This document shows positions 40,185-48,808 of a stretch of 64,000 nucleotides of DNA, piece after piece. This DNA is from Bacteroidales bacterium (GTDB taxonomy: Bacteria; Bacteroidota; Bacteroidia; Bacteroidales; P3): NCBI GenBank assembly GCA_017479705.1, contig JAFVCA010000048.1:1-64000 (forward strand), given 5' to 3'. Position 1 is the first letter of the stretch. Every line of letters begins with the position of its first letter. The notes beneath the pieces were generated by a model. The model did no database searches and was not told where the DNA came from. It was given only the letters and a program-made list of their open reading frames with translations. A program made the translations under genes and the position numbers.

Positions 40185-40811
40185 TTATTTGACAGCAGTA
40201 ACACAGAGCCAATGGTGCTTCGCGTCGTTGTGGACGGAGATGTCGCGGAACCCTGCCGCAGCAAGAAGCTCGCGGAGTTCATCAGCTGTATAGGTGTGCA
40301 TACCCTCAATGATTTTCTCCCACTTCTCGTTGCTGCCGGTAAGGCCGTCATCCTCGTTGACGATGGCAAAACGGCCTCCGTCCTTCAGCGTGCGCCGCAC
40401 CCCACGGAAACACTCCTCTATCGATGGCCAGAAGTAAACCGTCTCGAAAGCAGTGACGAGGTCAAAACTGCCATCCTCAAAAGGCAGTGCGGCTGCACTA
40501 CCCTCCACCACTTTGCAGCATCCCGCAGCGATGGCGGCGGCGTTCACCTCCCGCGATTTCTTCACCGACACGGGCGAATAGTCAATGCCCGTCACTTCTC
40601 CCTGCGGGCAACGTTTCAACAGCCGTGAGATATTGGCACCGCCGCCGCACCCCACATCGAGCACGTTGGCATCCTTGGGAATACCCACAAAGGAAAGCCC
40701 CCATTCGGCCATACGGGCATGGCTGCCGCCATTCATCCCGTTCACCATCATCCGCCCAAGGAAGCCTTCGGGCTTGCGTGTGTTGCTGAAAATCTTGCTA
40801 AAAAGTCCCAT
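40185..40811 (-). CDS. Class I SAM-dependent methyltransferase
   Basis: 208 residues of UbiE/type 11 form: NVLDVGCGGGANISRLLKRC (motif I), VTGIDYSPVSVKKSREVNAA, VEGSAAALPFEDGSFDLVTA (motif II), TLKDGGRFAIVNEDD. A short amphipathic start (GLFSKIFSNTRKPEGFLGRM) may contact membrane or partner. It follows the putative ECF S component by four bases, so it may act on a related cofactor or small molecule. Substrate not determinable. Confidence 0.82.
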   Translation of the reverse strand: MGLFSKIFSNTRKPEGFLGRMMVNGMNGGSHARMAEWGLSFVGIPKDANVLDVGCGGGANISRLLKRCPQGEVTGIDYSPVSVKKSREVNAAAIAAGCCKVVEGSAAALPFEDGSFDLVTAFETVYFWPSIEECFRGVRRTLKDGGRFAIVNEDDGLTGSNEKWEKIIEGMHTYTADELRELLAAAGFRDISVHNDAKHHWLCVTAVK

Positions 40812-40815
40812 GTTC

Positions 40816-41352
40816 CTATTTTATTAGTTTTTTTGCAATCCACAATCCGCACTCGGCAGCAACAACGATGGCCACTACGGCGACAACAAACCACAGGGTG
40901 TTCTGCATAGGAGCCATAGCGTCGGCGTAGGCCTGTCCCATTTCGTTGGCAGCCCCTTGCAGGTACCACTCCTTGCGAATCCAAAGGTAGATAATCTCTG
41001 CAATATTGCCAATAGCCAGCACAGGGTATGCCCAGCAGTCACTCTTTGCCGTCAGCTGCACCACATCGCTCAGCACACCACAACCCACGCAAATGGCCAA
41101 ACAAATCACATCCAACTCACCCATAGCCAGCATCGCCAGCCCGAACACCGCAGCAAGCACCGTCCCCAACCCGAAACCGCGCCACCTCAGCGAGAGCCAA
41201 CGATAAGGCAATGCGCCTAACAATGCCCCTATTGCCGGGGCGAAAACCCAACAAACAGGATGGGCAAATCCGATGAACTCGGCTGCAAAAAGAGCCACAA
41301 AGTAAAGTACCACAAAAACCGCAGCACTCCAGAAAGTCAGTTTTTTATCCAT
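40816..41352 (-). CDS. Putative ECF transporter S component (MptD/Trep_Strep type)
   Basis: 178 residues with about five helices: FWSAAVFVVLYFVALFAAEF, HPVCWVFAPAIGALLGALPY, GLGTVLAAVFGLAMLAMGEL, CWAYPVLAIGNIAEIIYLWI and a C-terminal anchor. The overall pattern recalls substrate-binding S components of energy-coupling-factor transporters of unknown specificity. No ECF ATPase is in the window, so it would share a common module. Two Mets nine bases apart are possible starts. A promoter lies just upstream. Confidence 0.6.
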   Translation of the reverse strand: MDKKLTFWSAAVFVVLYFVALFAAEFIGFAHPVCWVFAPAIGALLGALPYRWLSLRWRGFGLGTVLAAVFGLAMLAMGELDVICLAICVGCGVLSDVVQLTAKSDCWAYPVLAIGNIAEIIYLWIRKEWYLQGAANEMGQAYADAMAPMQNTLWFVVAVVAIVVAAECGLWIAKKLIK

Positions 41353-41376
41353 AACATACAATATTTATTGTTGATG

Positions 41377-41384
41377 CAAAAATA
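41377..41384 (-). promoter_or_regulatory. -7 box of the S component/methyltransferase operon
   Basis: The minus strand reads TATTTTTG followed by CATC, 25 bases before the start codon at 41352. Confidence 0.5.
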
Positions 41385-41444
41385 GTGACATCAAGCAGAG
41401 TAGACAATACCTAATAATTATGATTTTGAACTAAATTGGATTTC

Positions 41445-41510
41445 CTGTAATCGGGGTTGATAGTTCTGTATTTTGGGTAGTGGCCGGGTGAAGAAATGGT
41501 TGTACTTTTG
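41445..41510 (+). promoter_or_regulatory. Promoter with operator-like block shared with 23710
   Basis: CTGTAATCGGGGTTGA begins at 41445; the -7 box TACTTTTG is at 41503-41510, exactly 58 bases on. It matches the block at 23710-23745 at about 26 of 36 positions. Confidence 0.6.
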
Positions 41511-41599
41511 CAATTGAAAAAAAGCGCAGCGGCATGTTTATGTAAATGCCTGATTGCGCAGATGTTCAAAGAATAAACAATATCAAATATCATTCGATT

Positions 41600-42541
41600 A
41601 TGAAAGAAGAGAAGATTGCATTGGGAACCTGGGCATGGGGCTCAGGGGCTTTTGGCGGCGATGCCGTCTATGGCGTCAGCACTGATGAGGAGAACCTCAA
41701 ACCCGTGTTCGACGCTGCCGTGCGCAGCGGTCTGCGCCTGTGGGATACCGCCACGGTGTACGGTATGGGCGAGTCGGAGCGCATTCTTGGCACCCTTATG
41801 CGCAGTGCCAAGCGCGAGGATGTGATGGTATCGACCAAATTCACTCCGCAGCTGGCCGAGATGTATGACAACAGCGTAGAACGCATGGCGGAGGCCTCCA
41901 TGAAGCGCATGGGAATAGACTACATCGACGTGTACTGGATTCACAACCCGATGGATGTGGAGCGTTGGACGCCCGGCCTGATACCACTGCTGCAATCCGG
42001 CAAGGTGAAGCGCGTGGGTGTATCCAACCATGACATCAAAGAGATTCAGCGTGCCAACGAGATTCTGGGTGAAGCCGGCTTCAAGATAAGCGCTGTGCAG
42101 AACCACTTCTCACTGCTCTACCGCTCAAGCGAACGCGGCGGTGTGCTGGACTACTGCCAACAGAACGGCATCGAGTTCTGGTCGTACATGGTGCTGGAGC
42201 AGGGTGCACTGACGGGGCGCTTCTCGCCAGAGAACCCCATGCCTGCCGAGAGCGACCGCGGCCGCAAGTACAACCCCGTGCTGCCACAGCTGAAGGCCTT
42301 GACGGACGAGATGACCGCCATCGGAAAGCAGCACAACGCCTCGTGCTCGCAGGTGGGTATTGCCTGGGCCATCGCCAAGGGCACTATGCCCATCGTCGGA
42401 GCCACCAAAGAGCACCATGTTACCGAAGCCGCCGAGGCCACCCGGATTCAGCTGTCCCCCGCCGAGGTGCAACGTCTGGAGACCCTCGCCGACGCTACGG
42501 GCATCGACACCCGCGGCGACTGGGAACACTCAATGGAATAA
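41600..42541 (+). CDS. Aldo/keto reductase
   Basis: 313 residues. LRLWDTATVYGMGESERILG holds the catalytic Asp and Tyr, VMVSTKFTP the Lys, and DVYWIHNPMDVERW the His. VGVSNHDIKEIQRANEILGE and the cofactor motif MPIVGATKEHHVTEA are typical of the longer AKR branch. No signal peptide, so it is cytoplasmic. It is the first gene from the promoter at 41503 and is followed by a flavodoxin and an amidohydrolase gene, a combination often under AraC control in Bacteroidetes. Confidence 0.88.
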   Translation: MKEEKIALGTWAWGSGAFGGDAVYGVSTDEENLKPVFDAAVRSGLRLWDTATVYGMGESERILGTLMRSAKREDVMVSTKFTPQLAEMYDNSVERMAEASMKRMGIDYIDVYWIHNPMDVERWTPGLIPLLQSGKVKRVGVSNHDIKEIQRANEILGEAGFKISAVQNHFSLLYRSSERGGVLDYCQQNGIEFWSYMVLEQGALTGRFSPENPMPAESDRGRKYNPVLPQLKALTDEMTAIGKQHNASCSQVGIAWAIAKGTMPIVGATKEHHVTEAAEATRIQLSPAEVQRLETLADATGIDTRGDWEHSME

Positions 42542-42551
42542 CAAAAATTCG

Positions 42552-42559
42552 TATCTTTG
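42552..42559 (+). promoter_or_regulatory. -7 box before the flavodoxin gene
   Basis: TATCTTTG followed by CATTG, 43 bases before the flavodoxin start, so that gene may have a private promoter besides read-through. Confidence 0.45.
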
Positions 42560-42601
42560 CATTGTGGAATCAAACCCTCACAATTTAATACGATTAAGAA
42601 T

Positions 42602-43117
42602 ATGAAACATTTAACAACAATCATCTGCATGGTGGCCGTGCTCATTGGCACCACCGCCTGTGCACAAAACAGAAAGGAAAACAAGAACATGAAACGTACA
42701 CTCGTTGCCTACTTCTCCGCCACTGGCACCACCCGTGCCGCCGCCCAGAAACTGGCCAAAGAGAAGAATGCCGACCTCTTTGAGATCGCCCCTGACGTGC
42801 CCTACACCTCCGCCGACCTCGACTGGCGCGACAAGCAGTCCCGTTCCACCAAAGAGATGAATGACAAGTCATTCCGTCCAGCCATCAAAGGCACCTGCCC
42901 CAACATTGCCGACTACGACACCATCTGGATCGGCTTCCCCGTGTGGTGGTACACCGCCCCGACAATCATCAACACCTTCATCGAGGCCCACGACCTGAGC
43001 GGCAAAACCCTCTGCGTCTTTGCCACCAGCGGCGGCAGCGGAGTCTCCGGCTCGGCCAAGGACTTGAAAAACACCTACCCGCATTACACTTGGGGCGAAA
43101 GTCGACTGATGAACTAA
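42602..43117 (+). CDS. Exported flavodoxin (lipoprotein)
   Basis: 171 residues. The signal IICMVAVLIGTTAC ends in a lipobox-like cysteine, unusual for a flavodoxin. The fold follows: RTLVAYFSATGTTRAAAQKL binds the FMN phosphate, FPVWWYTAPTIINTFIEAHD flanks the flavin, and FATSGGSGVSGSAKDL is the third contact. A flavin cofactor outside the cytoplasm would be an electron carrier in the envelope. If a second Met (MKRTLVAY) were used, a cytoplasmic form would result. Confidence 0.85.
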   Translation: MKHLTTIICMVAVLIGTTACAQNRKENKNMKRTLVAYFSATGTTRAAAQKLAKEKNADLFEIAPDVPYTSADLDWRDKQSRSTKEMNDKSFRPAIKGTCPNIADYDTIWIGFPVWWYTAPTIINTFIEAHDLSGKTLCVFATSGGSGVSGSAKDLKNTYPHYTWGESRLMN

Positions 43118-43127
43118 TGCCCTCGGA

Positions 43128-44477
43128 ATGAAAAAGATTCTGCTGATGGCTACTGCTACGCTAATGGCTGTCGGCCTACAGGCACAGGGCGTGATAGACC
43201 TGCATGCGCACATCATCACGCCCTCTTTCCTGTCCGACCTGAAGGCGCACAACGCCCTGATGGACGAGGGTTTCCCAATCCCCCAATACGACGCGCAACA
43301 GCACCTGCAATGGATGGACAATGCCGGTGTGCAAACCTCTGTGCTGACCATGGCCGCACCGCAACCCTTCGACGCCCAGACCGTTCGCGACGTGAACGAG
43401 ACTGCCGCACGGCTGAAACGTGAGCACCCCGGACGGTTCCTCTTCTGCGCAGCCCTGCCGCTGCCAGACGTGCAAGCCGCCCTCCGCGAGGCCGTCTACG
43501 CCCTTGACACCCTCGGGGCCGACGGCATCAAACTGGCCACCAACGCCCGTGGACAGTACCTCGGCGCTCCCGAATTAGACACGCTGATGGCCCTGCTCAA
43601 TGAGCGCAAAGCCCTGATCATACTCCATCCCCACCGCCCTGAACCCGTGAACCGCGCCGTGATGCAACAGACCCCCTTGGCCATGCAGGACTACCTCGGC
43701 GAGACCACCCGCGCTGTGGCCAATATGATTTCGCGCAATGTGCTGGCTCGCTATCCCAACCTCCGCGTGGTGGTGCCGCACTGCGGCTCCTACCTGCCGC
43801 TGGCCATACCCCGTATGAAGTCGCTCACCCAAGTGATGCAGCGGGGTGGAATGGTGGGCGAGATTGACTGGGAAGCCAACCTCAGCGCCCTCTACTACGA
43901 CCTGGCGGGAGCCCACTCGCCGGAGGTTATCCGCATGCTGCTCACCATCACCACGCCGGACCACCTGCTCTACGGCTCGGACTACCCCTACGTGGCTCCG
44001 CAAGCCCTCAGCGCCAGCTTGGCCCGCATGCGCCAATACCTCAGCGAGGAGCCGGACCTGACCCCCTTCAGCGAAATGATTCTGCACAAGAACGCTGAGC
44101 ACCTGCTGGGGCTGACCACGGAGAAACCCTCCGCACAGGACGGCGACGGCAAGATGATGGTCCGCATTGCGGAAATAGCTGTCCACCCCGAACACCTGAC
44201 GGAATACCTTGCCTACGGGCGCGAGGTGGCCGCCGAGTCCGTAAGAAAGGAGCCCGGCGTGCTCTGCCTCTTCCCCATGCAGAGCAAGGAGGACAGCACG
44301 CAAGTGAGGATACTGGAAATCTACGCCTCGACCGAGGCCTACCAGCGCCATCTGTCCACCGCCCATTTCCTCCGCTACAAGCAAGGCACGCAACACATGG
44401 TCCGCTCCCTCAAATTGGTCGACATGCGGCCTCTCGACCTCGAAAGCATGCAGCTGCTTTTCAACAAGCTGCATTGA
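43128..44477 (+). CDS. Secreted amidohydrolase fused to antibiotic-biosynthesis-monooxygenase domain
   Basis: 449 residues: signal peptide (about 1-20), an amidohydrolase-2 (ACMSD-like) TIM barrel at 22-330 and an ABM/YgiN domain at about 345-435. Metal ligands are seen in VIDLHAHIITP (H26, H28), ALIILHPHRPEP and VVVPHCGSYLP, with YGSDYPYVAP giving the late Asp. The second part has VRIAEIAVHPEHLTEYLAYG, VLCLFPMQSK, ILEIYASTEAYQRHLSTAHF, the pattern of small quinol monooxygenases. The fusion suggests that hydrolysis or decarboxylation and oxidation act on one aromatic compound in the periplasm; the substrate is unknown. Confidence 0.82.
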   Translation: MKKILLMATATLMAVGLQAQGVIDLHAHIITPSFLSDLKAHNALMDEGFPIPQYDAQQHLQWMDNAGVQTSVLTMAAPQPFDAQTVRDVNETAARLKREHPGRFLFCAALPLPDVQAALREAVYALDTLGADGIKLATNARGQYLGAPELDTLMALLNERKALIILHPHRPEPVNRAVMQQTPLAMQDYLGETTRAVANMISRNVLARYPNLRVVVPHCGSYLPLAIPRMKSLTQVMQRGGMVGEIDWEANLSALYYDLAGAHSPEVIRMLLTITTPDHLLYGSDYPYVAPQALSASLARMRQYLSEEPDLTPFSEMILHKNAEHLLGLTTEKPSAQDGDGKMMVRIAEIAVHPEHLTEYLAYGREVAAESVRKEPGVLCLFPMQSKEDSTQVRILEIYASTEAYQRHLSTAHFLRYKQGTQHMVRSLKLVDMRPLDLESMQLLFNKLH

Positions 44478-44551
44478 CCCGCACGGACAGGTCTCCGCAA
44501 CGTTGCTCACAGCCAATCCTCACAAAAGGAACTGGATTTTATCGGCAATCA

Positions 44552-45409
44552 CTATTTTGACTTCAGCTGTGCAAGCCTTTCGTCAAGACTGCTCATGGTT
44601 GTAAGGCTGTCGGGACTGATGGGGCCGGAATAGTAATCGTTGAAATCGGGAGCGTCTTCGGCAATAACTGTTTCCTGCTCGCGGAAGTTGGTGTAGTCCA
44701 TCACCTCCTGCTCCGATATGTCTATGGCGGACATGTTTTGACGATTGTGATAGCGCATGGTGGCAGACATGTAGGTAAGCCATGACCTCCAGTAGTGGAT
44801 TCCCCGCAGGTTGCGTCGCACCTGTTCGGATTGGAGACACTTGATGGGAACAGACGTGCCCTCGTAGTTTTCTGGATGGTCTTTGATGTCGCGCAGGTTG
44901 CTTTCCACCTCAGTCACCCATTTGTTCCAACGCTCTTCAACCATGTTCATACCTGAGAAGACCTCACCCACCTGGTCGATAAATTGCACATTGCCCATAT
45001 TCTTCCAGGTCTCTATGTTGTTGGAAAAGATGTTTTCCGCCGACTTGTCGTATGTGATGAACAGCAAGTCGTGGCTTTTATTAATCAAGTTGTTCAGTTC
45101 ATCCTCCGGCATCAGTTCCAATTCCTCTACCGGCTTGCTGAGCAGCCATGTGGCAATACTGTCGGCGGAGGCCATATACTCCACGTTTTCATCCAAAAGA
45201 CGCGAAAAACGTTCAATGTTGCTCATCACCATCATGGCCGAGAGACGGCGGTCTTTGGCGCGCTGAATATTCTCTATCAGTTTGGTGGCCCAAATGGTGA
45301 GAATCAAGGAGATGGTGGTACCAATGATTATCATTCCTATTTGCTTCCAAAAGTCGCCTTTGGGGGCGTGGACTTTAACCTTGGGCGGTTTTACAACAAG
45401 ATGGTCCAT
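44552..45409 (-). CDS. Single-pass membrane protein of unknown function
   Basis: 285 residues. One transmembrane helix near the N-terminus (about 23-43, IGMIIIGTTISLILTIWATK) is followed by a helical extracytoplasmic part (NIERFSRLLDENVEYMASAD, NNLINKSHDLLFITYDKSAE, WRSWLTYMSATMRYHNRQNM). No known domain was recognised. The topology resembles sensory or scaffold proteins in Bacteroidetes lacking a catalytic part. It stands alone, and no partner gene is evident. Confidence 0.6.
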   Translation of the reverse strand: MDHLVVKPPKVKVHAPKGDFWKQIGMIIIGTTISLILTIWATKLIENIQRAKDRRLSAMMVMSNIERFSRLLDENVEYMASADSIATWLLSKPVEELELMPEDELNNLINKSHDLLFITYDKSAENIFSNNIETWKNMGNVQFIDQVGEVFSGMNMVEERWNKWVTEVESNLRDIKDHPENYEGTSVPIKCLQSEQVRRNLRGIHYWRSWLTYMSATMRYHNRQNMSAIDISEQEVMDYTNFREQETVIAEDAPDFNDYYSGPISPDSLTTMSSLDERLAQLKSK

Positions 45410-45604
45410 ACTATTTGTGTTCTTGAATTTATAGTTTAGTTTCGTTTTATCCGTAGTTCCATACCAGGGGCGACAAGATGGATTTCCTTATCCTCAACTG
45501 CTTTTACGGGCTGCCCCTATTCTTTGATGCAACAAAGAGAACGCATTACCTCTGTTATTATTATATCTATCACATAATTGTTTTTTGGTGGAACGCTTAT
45601 CTCA

Positions 45605-46579
45605 CTAACTGCACGCATCGTAAATAAGAGCGTACTTGCTCTGCCATGCTTCGGTGCGGAGGATGGCCGACAGCTGTTCGACAGGGTAGGAGGCCGAGAG
45701 GTGCTCAAGGTAGTCGGCGGCGTATCTCCATGCCTCCTCTCGGTTGAACTTGCGCTTGGGGACCCATCGAAAGTATTCCGCAGCAAGAGGGTTGGTTTTG
45801 TGCTTGCCATCAACAAGAGCAAGGAATGCGGGTTTCAATTGGTCAAAGAAAGCCTCTATCCGGGGGGAGGGATGCAGCAACAAGTATTCCTTCACATTGC
45901 GGGCAATGAAGAGAAAAAGATGCTCGAAATTGAACCAAAGGGAGGGGTCGCCGAGGAGGCGTTCGTCCTCGGCCTGGTCGCGATGGTCTATCTCCTTCAA
46001 TCCGAAGAATAGCTGTCGACGACCGCGTCTTTCCCCCACGTGGTAAGGGAGGGCAAAGCTGACGTAATTGTCGTATCGGCTTACATAGTCGTCACAACAA
46101 CCATAGAGCGAGACTCCCGCTTGGGCAGCGAGCGAAACCAACTCGGGGTAGGTGAATGTGGGGGGCAGGGTGCGAGCAAGCTTCCGAATGGTAGCCATGA
46201 CAGATTTCTGCTGTTCGGGGAGCACTTCAAGACCGACGTATTCCTTCTCCGCGCAAAGGGGACTGCGTTCCATCCAATGGTTATACTCTTCCGGATGGTT
46301 TTGCCGAAAGAGGGCTAAGCGGCACAGGTCGGAATCCGTGGCGGGACGTATGTCGTCCTTCACCGCTTCCCAATATTTCATACTTGGCACGCCAGCCAAA
46401 GGGCGATAGCTGTCATTGAAGAGGTCGCGCACCACAATCTGGCAGAACCTGCGGCTGCCGACACGCGCCTCACCATCCAATACCTCGCCGTGGTAGGGCT
46501 CATAGTAGCCCTGCTCCACAGCAACGATGAGCGACACATAGCCGTCAAAGTTCACCCATGTATTTGACCGACAGTTCAT
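45605..46579 (-). CDS. Uncharacterised 324-residue protein
   Basis: A soluble, aromatic-rich protein without signal peptide or membrane segment: WVNFDGYVSLIVAVEQGYYE at the start, YHVGERRGRRQLFFGLKEID in the middle and YFRWVPKRKFNREEAWRYAA near the end. No motif or family is recognised. The open frame is long, in good Bacteroidetes codon use, with no overlapping competitor, so it is most likely real. It precedes nothing in operon; yifB starts beyond a 50-base gap on the other side. Confidence 0.55.
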   Translation of the reverse strand: MNCRSNTWVNFDGYVSLIVAVEQGYYEPYHGEVLDGEARVGSRRFCQIVVRDLFNDSYRPLAGVPSMKYWEAVKDDIRPATDSDLCRLALFRQNHPEEYNHWMERSPLCAEKEYVGLEVLPEQQKSVMATIRKLARTLPPTFTYPELVSLAAQAGVSLYGCCDDYVSRYDNYVSFALPYHVGERRGRRQLFFGLKEIDHRDQAEDERLLGDPSLWFNFEHLFLFIARNVKEYLLLHPSPRIEAFFDQLKPAFLALVDGKHKTNPLAAEYFRWVPKRKFNREEAWRYAADYLEHLSASYPVEQLSAILRTEAWQSKYALIYDACS

Positions 46580-46631
46580 GTCTTCAAAGATTTATATCTT
46601 GCCCTGCTTTGCCATCATTTGGCACCATCTC

Positions 46632-48170
46632 CTATTTTCCCCAGCTGTCGCGGTCCAGGCTGCGGTAGGTGATGGCCTCTTGCAGGTGGTGCGACTGGAT
46701 GTGGGGGCTGCCTTCGAGGTCGGCAATAGTGCGGCTGACGCGGAGGATGCGGTCGTAGGCGCGAGCCGAGAGGCCGAGGCGGTTCATGGCAGTCTCAATG
46801 ATGCTACGACACTCGTCGTTGAGCTGGCAATGTTCGCGGGTCAGTTTGCTGGTCATCTGAGCATTGCAATGCACTCCGGGATGGCCTGCAAAGCGCGCTG
46901 TCTGTATGGCCCGTGCCGCCACCACACGCTCACGGATGGTGGCGCTGCTTTCGCCCTGCTGCTTGTTGTTCAGCTGGCTGACGGGCACCGGCGTCACCTC
47001 GATGTGAAGGTCTATGCGGTCCAGCAGCGGGCCGGAAATCTTGTTCATGTACTTCTTCACGGCTCCCGCCGGGCAGGTGCACTCCACCGTGGGGTGGTTG
47101 TAATAGCCGCAGGGGCAGGGATTCATAGCCGCTACCAGCATGAAGGCAGCGGGATAGTCTATCGTCATTTTGGCACGGCTGATGGTGACACGCCGTTCCT
47201 CCATGGGTTGGCGCAGCACCTCCAGCACTTGGCGGCGGAATTCGGGCAACTCGTCCAGAAAAAGAACCCCATTGTGCGCCAGACTGATTTCTCCCGGCTG
47301 GGGATTGGTGCCTCCGCCCACAAGAGCGACATCGGAGATGGTGTGGTGCGGCGAGCGGAAGGGGCGGATGGCAATGAGCGAGTCTTCCTTCTTCATCTTG
47401 CCAGCCACACTGTGGATTTGCGTGGTCTCCAACGACTCTTCGAGGCTCAGCGGCGGCAGGATGGAGGGCATCCGCTTGGCAAGCATTGTCTTGCCCGAAC
47501 CGGGAGGCCCAATCATAATGACATTATGGCCGCCGGCAGCGGCAATTTCCAAGGCGCGCTTGATGCTCTCCTGCCCTTTGACATCGGCAAAATCGTACTC
47601 GTAATGGTTGAGATGGCTGGCAAACTCGGCGCGGGTGTCCACAATGGTGGGCTCCATCATCACCTCGCCGTTCAGGTGGTCGATAACCTGCTTGACATTC
47701 TCAGCGCCGTAGACCTCAAGATTGTTGACAATGGCGGCCTCGCGGGCATTCTCCTTGGGAATGATGATGCCTTTGAACTTGCGCTTGCGAGCCTCAATGG
47801 CAATGGGCAGCACGCCCTTGATGGGGCGCAGACTGCCGTCCAACGACAGCTCGCCCATGATAACGTACTTGTCCAAATCGTCGGCACGCATGTTGCCTGC
47901 CGCGGCAAGGATGCCTATGGCAATGGTGAGGTCGTAGGCGGCACCCTCTTTCTTCACGTCAGCAGGAGCCATGTTAATCACCACCCGCTTGCCTGGAATG
48001 CGGAGGCCGTACTGCCCAATGGCGGTGGCAATGCGCTGCTGGCTCTCCTTCACGGCGCTGTCCGGCAGACCCACCAGTGTGAAGTTCACGCCCATCTCCA
48101 CGCTCACCTCCACCGTCACCATCATCGCGTTGACCCCGCAGATGGCACTGCCAAATGTCTTCACTAACAT
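46632..48170 (-). CDS. yifB: YifB/ComM family Mg-chelatase-like AAA+ protein
   Basis: 512 residues. The N-terminal ChlI-like domain (GLPDSAVKESQQRIATAIGQ, GELSLDGSLRPIKGVLPIAI) precedes the AAA+ module: Walker A MIGPPGSGKTMLAKRMPSIL, Walker B GVLFLDELPEF, sensor AAMNPCPCGYY and a C-terminal lid. ComM proteins act as hexameric helicases that promote branch migration during natural transformation; a similar recombination role is likely. Length and motifs are complete. A terminator isolates it from the skp genes. Confidence 0.9.
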   Translation of the reverse strand: MLVKTFGSAICGVNAMMVTVEVSVEMGVNFTLVGLPDSAVKESQQRIATAIGQYGLRIPGKRVVINMAPADVKKEGAAYDLTIAIGILAAAGNMRADDLDKYVIMGELSLDGSLRPIKGVLPIAIEARKRKFKGIIIPKENAREAAIVNNLEVYGAENVKQVIDHLNGEVMMEPTIVDTRAEFASHLNHYEYDFADVKGQESIKRALEIAAAGGHNVIMIGPPGSGKTMLAKRMPSILPPLSLEESLETTQIHSVAGKMKKEDSLIAIRPFRSPHHTISDVALVGGGTNPQPGEISLAHNGVLFLDELPEFRRQVLEVLRQPMEERRVTISRAKMTIDYPAAFMLVAAMNPCPCGYYNHPTVECTCPAGAVKKYMNKISGPLLDRIDLHIEVTPVPVSQLNNKQQGESSATIRERVVAARAIQTARFAGHPGVHCNAQMTSKLTREHCQLNDECRSIIETAMNRLGLSARAYDRILRVSRTIADLEGSPHIQSHHLQEAITYRSLDRDSWGK

Positions 48171-48189
48171 AGTTGTCCGTATTTTGAAA

Positions 48190-48218
48190 AAGCCGACATC
48201 TGCATCAGGTGTCGGCTT
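48190..48218 (-). terminator. Terminator of the bamA-skp-skp operon
   Basis: AAGCCGACA (48190-48198) and TGTCGGCTT (48210-48218) form a perfect 9-bp stem; the minus strand continues TTTTTC. It sits 30 bases past the second skp stop. Confidence 0.85.
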
Positions 48219-48247
48219 GGTTGCAAATGTTCCGTTGCTGAGACCTC

Positions 48248-48760
48248 TTATTTGAGGCCGAGTTTCTTCTTGACGAGGGGCATGATGTCGTCGCTGTCCT
48301 GCGAATAGAGGACGGTGCCGATGCCTGAATCAAAGATATAGGTGTAGCCATTCTCCTTGCCCACCTCTTCGATGGCCTTCTTGGCGCGGTCGACGATGGG
48401 TTTCAGCAAAGCCTCCTGACGCTCTTCGAGCAGTTTCTGGGCGTTCTGGTTGCTCTCCTCAATGCGGGCACGCATGTTCTGGAGGTCGTTCTCCTTGGTC
48501 TTGCGAATCAGTTCAGACAGCTGGTCGCGCTTGGCGACATAGTCGTTATACTTGGCTTCAAACTCCTTGTTCATTGTCTCCAGTTCGGCCTGCAGGGCCT
48601 CAACTTCTTTCTGCAACGCAGCCTGTGCCGAGTCGCGACCGGGCATAATCTGCATCAGTTCATTGGAGTTGATGTGACCGAGTTTGATGTTCTTCTGAGC
48701 CATAGCGCTGCCGCCGAGGGCCAGCAGGGCTGTCATAACTACGATAAGTCCTTTTTTCAT
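48248..48760 (-). CDS. OmpH/Skp periplasmic chaperone (2)
   Basis: 170 residues: a signal peptide (VVMTALLALGGSAMAQ), a beta piece KLGHINSNELMQIMPG, a long coiled coil (about 45-120) and a closing ENGYTYIFDSGIGTVLYS. This is the tentacle architecture of Skp, which holds unfolded outer-membrane proteins for BamA. A paralogue lies immediately upstream with the same layout. Last gene of the bam operon. Confidence 0.88.
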   Translation of the reverse strand: MKKGLIVVMTALLALGGSAMAQKNIKLGHINSNELMQIMPGRDSAQAALQKEVEALQAELETMNKEFEAKYNDYVAKRDQLSELIRKTKENDLQNMRARIEESNQNAQKLLEERQEALLKPIVDRAKKAIEEVGKENGYTYIFDSGIGTVLYSQDSDDIMPLVKKKLGLK

Positions 48761-48808
48761 TTTGTTTTTATCAGTTTTTGTTTGTTATTATTGATTTCTA
48801 TTGTTTTG

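Noticed and set aside
46578..48167. 529-codon open frame on the plus strand opposite yifB
   Set aside because: The yifB frame carries Walker A and B motifs; the opposite product is low in motifs and mirrors yifB codons.
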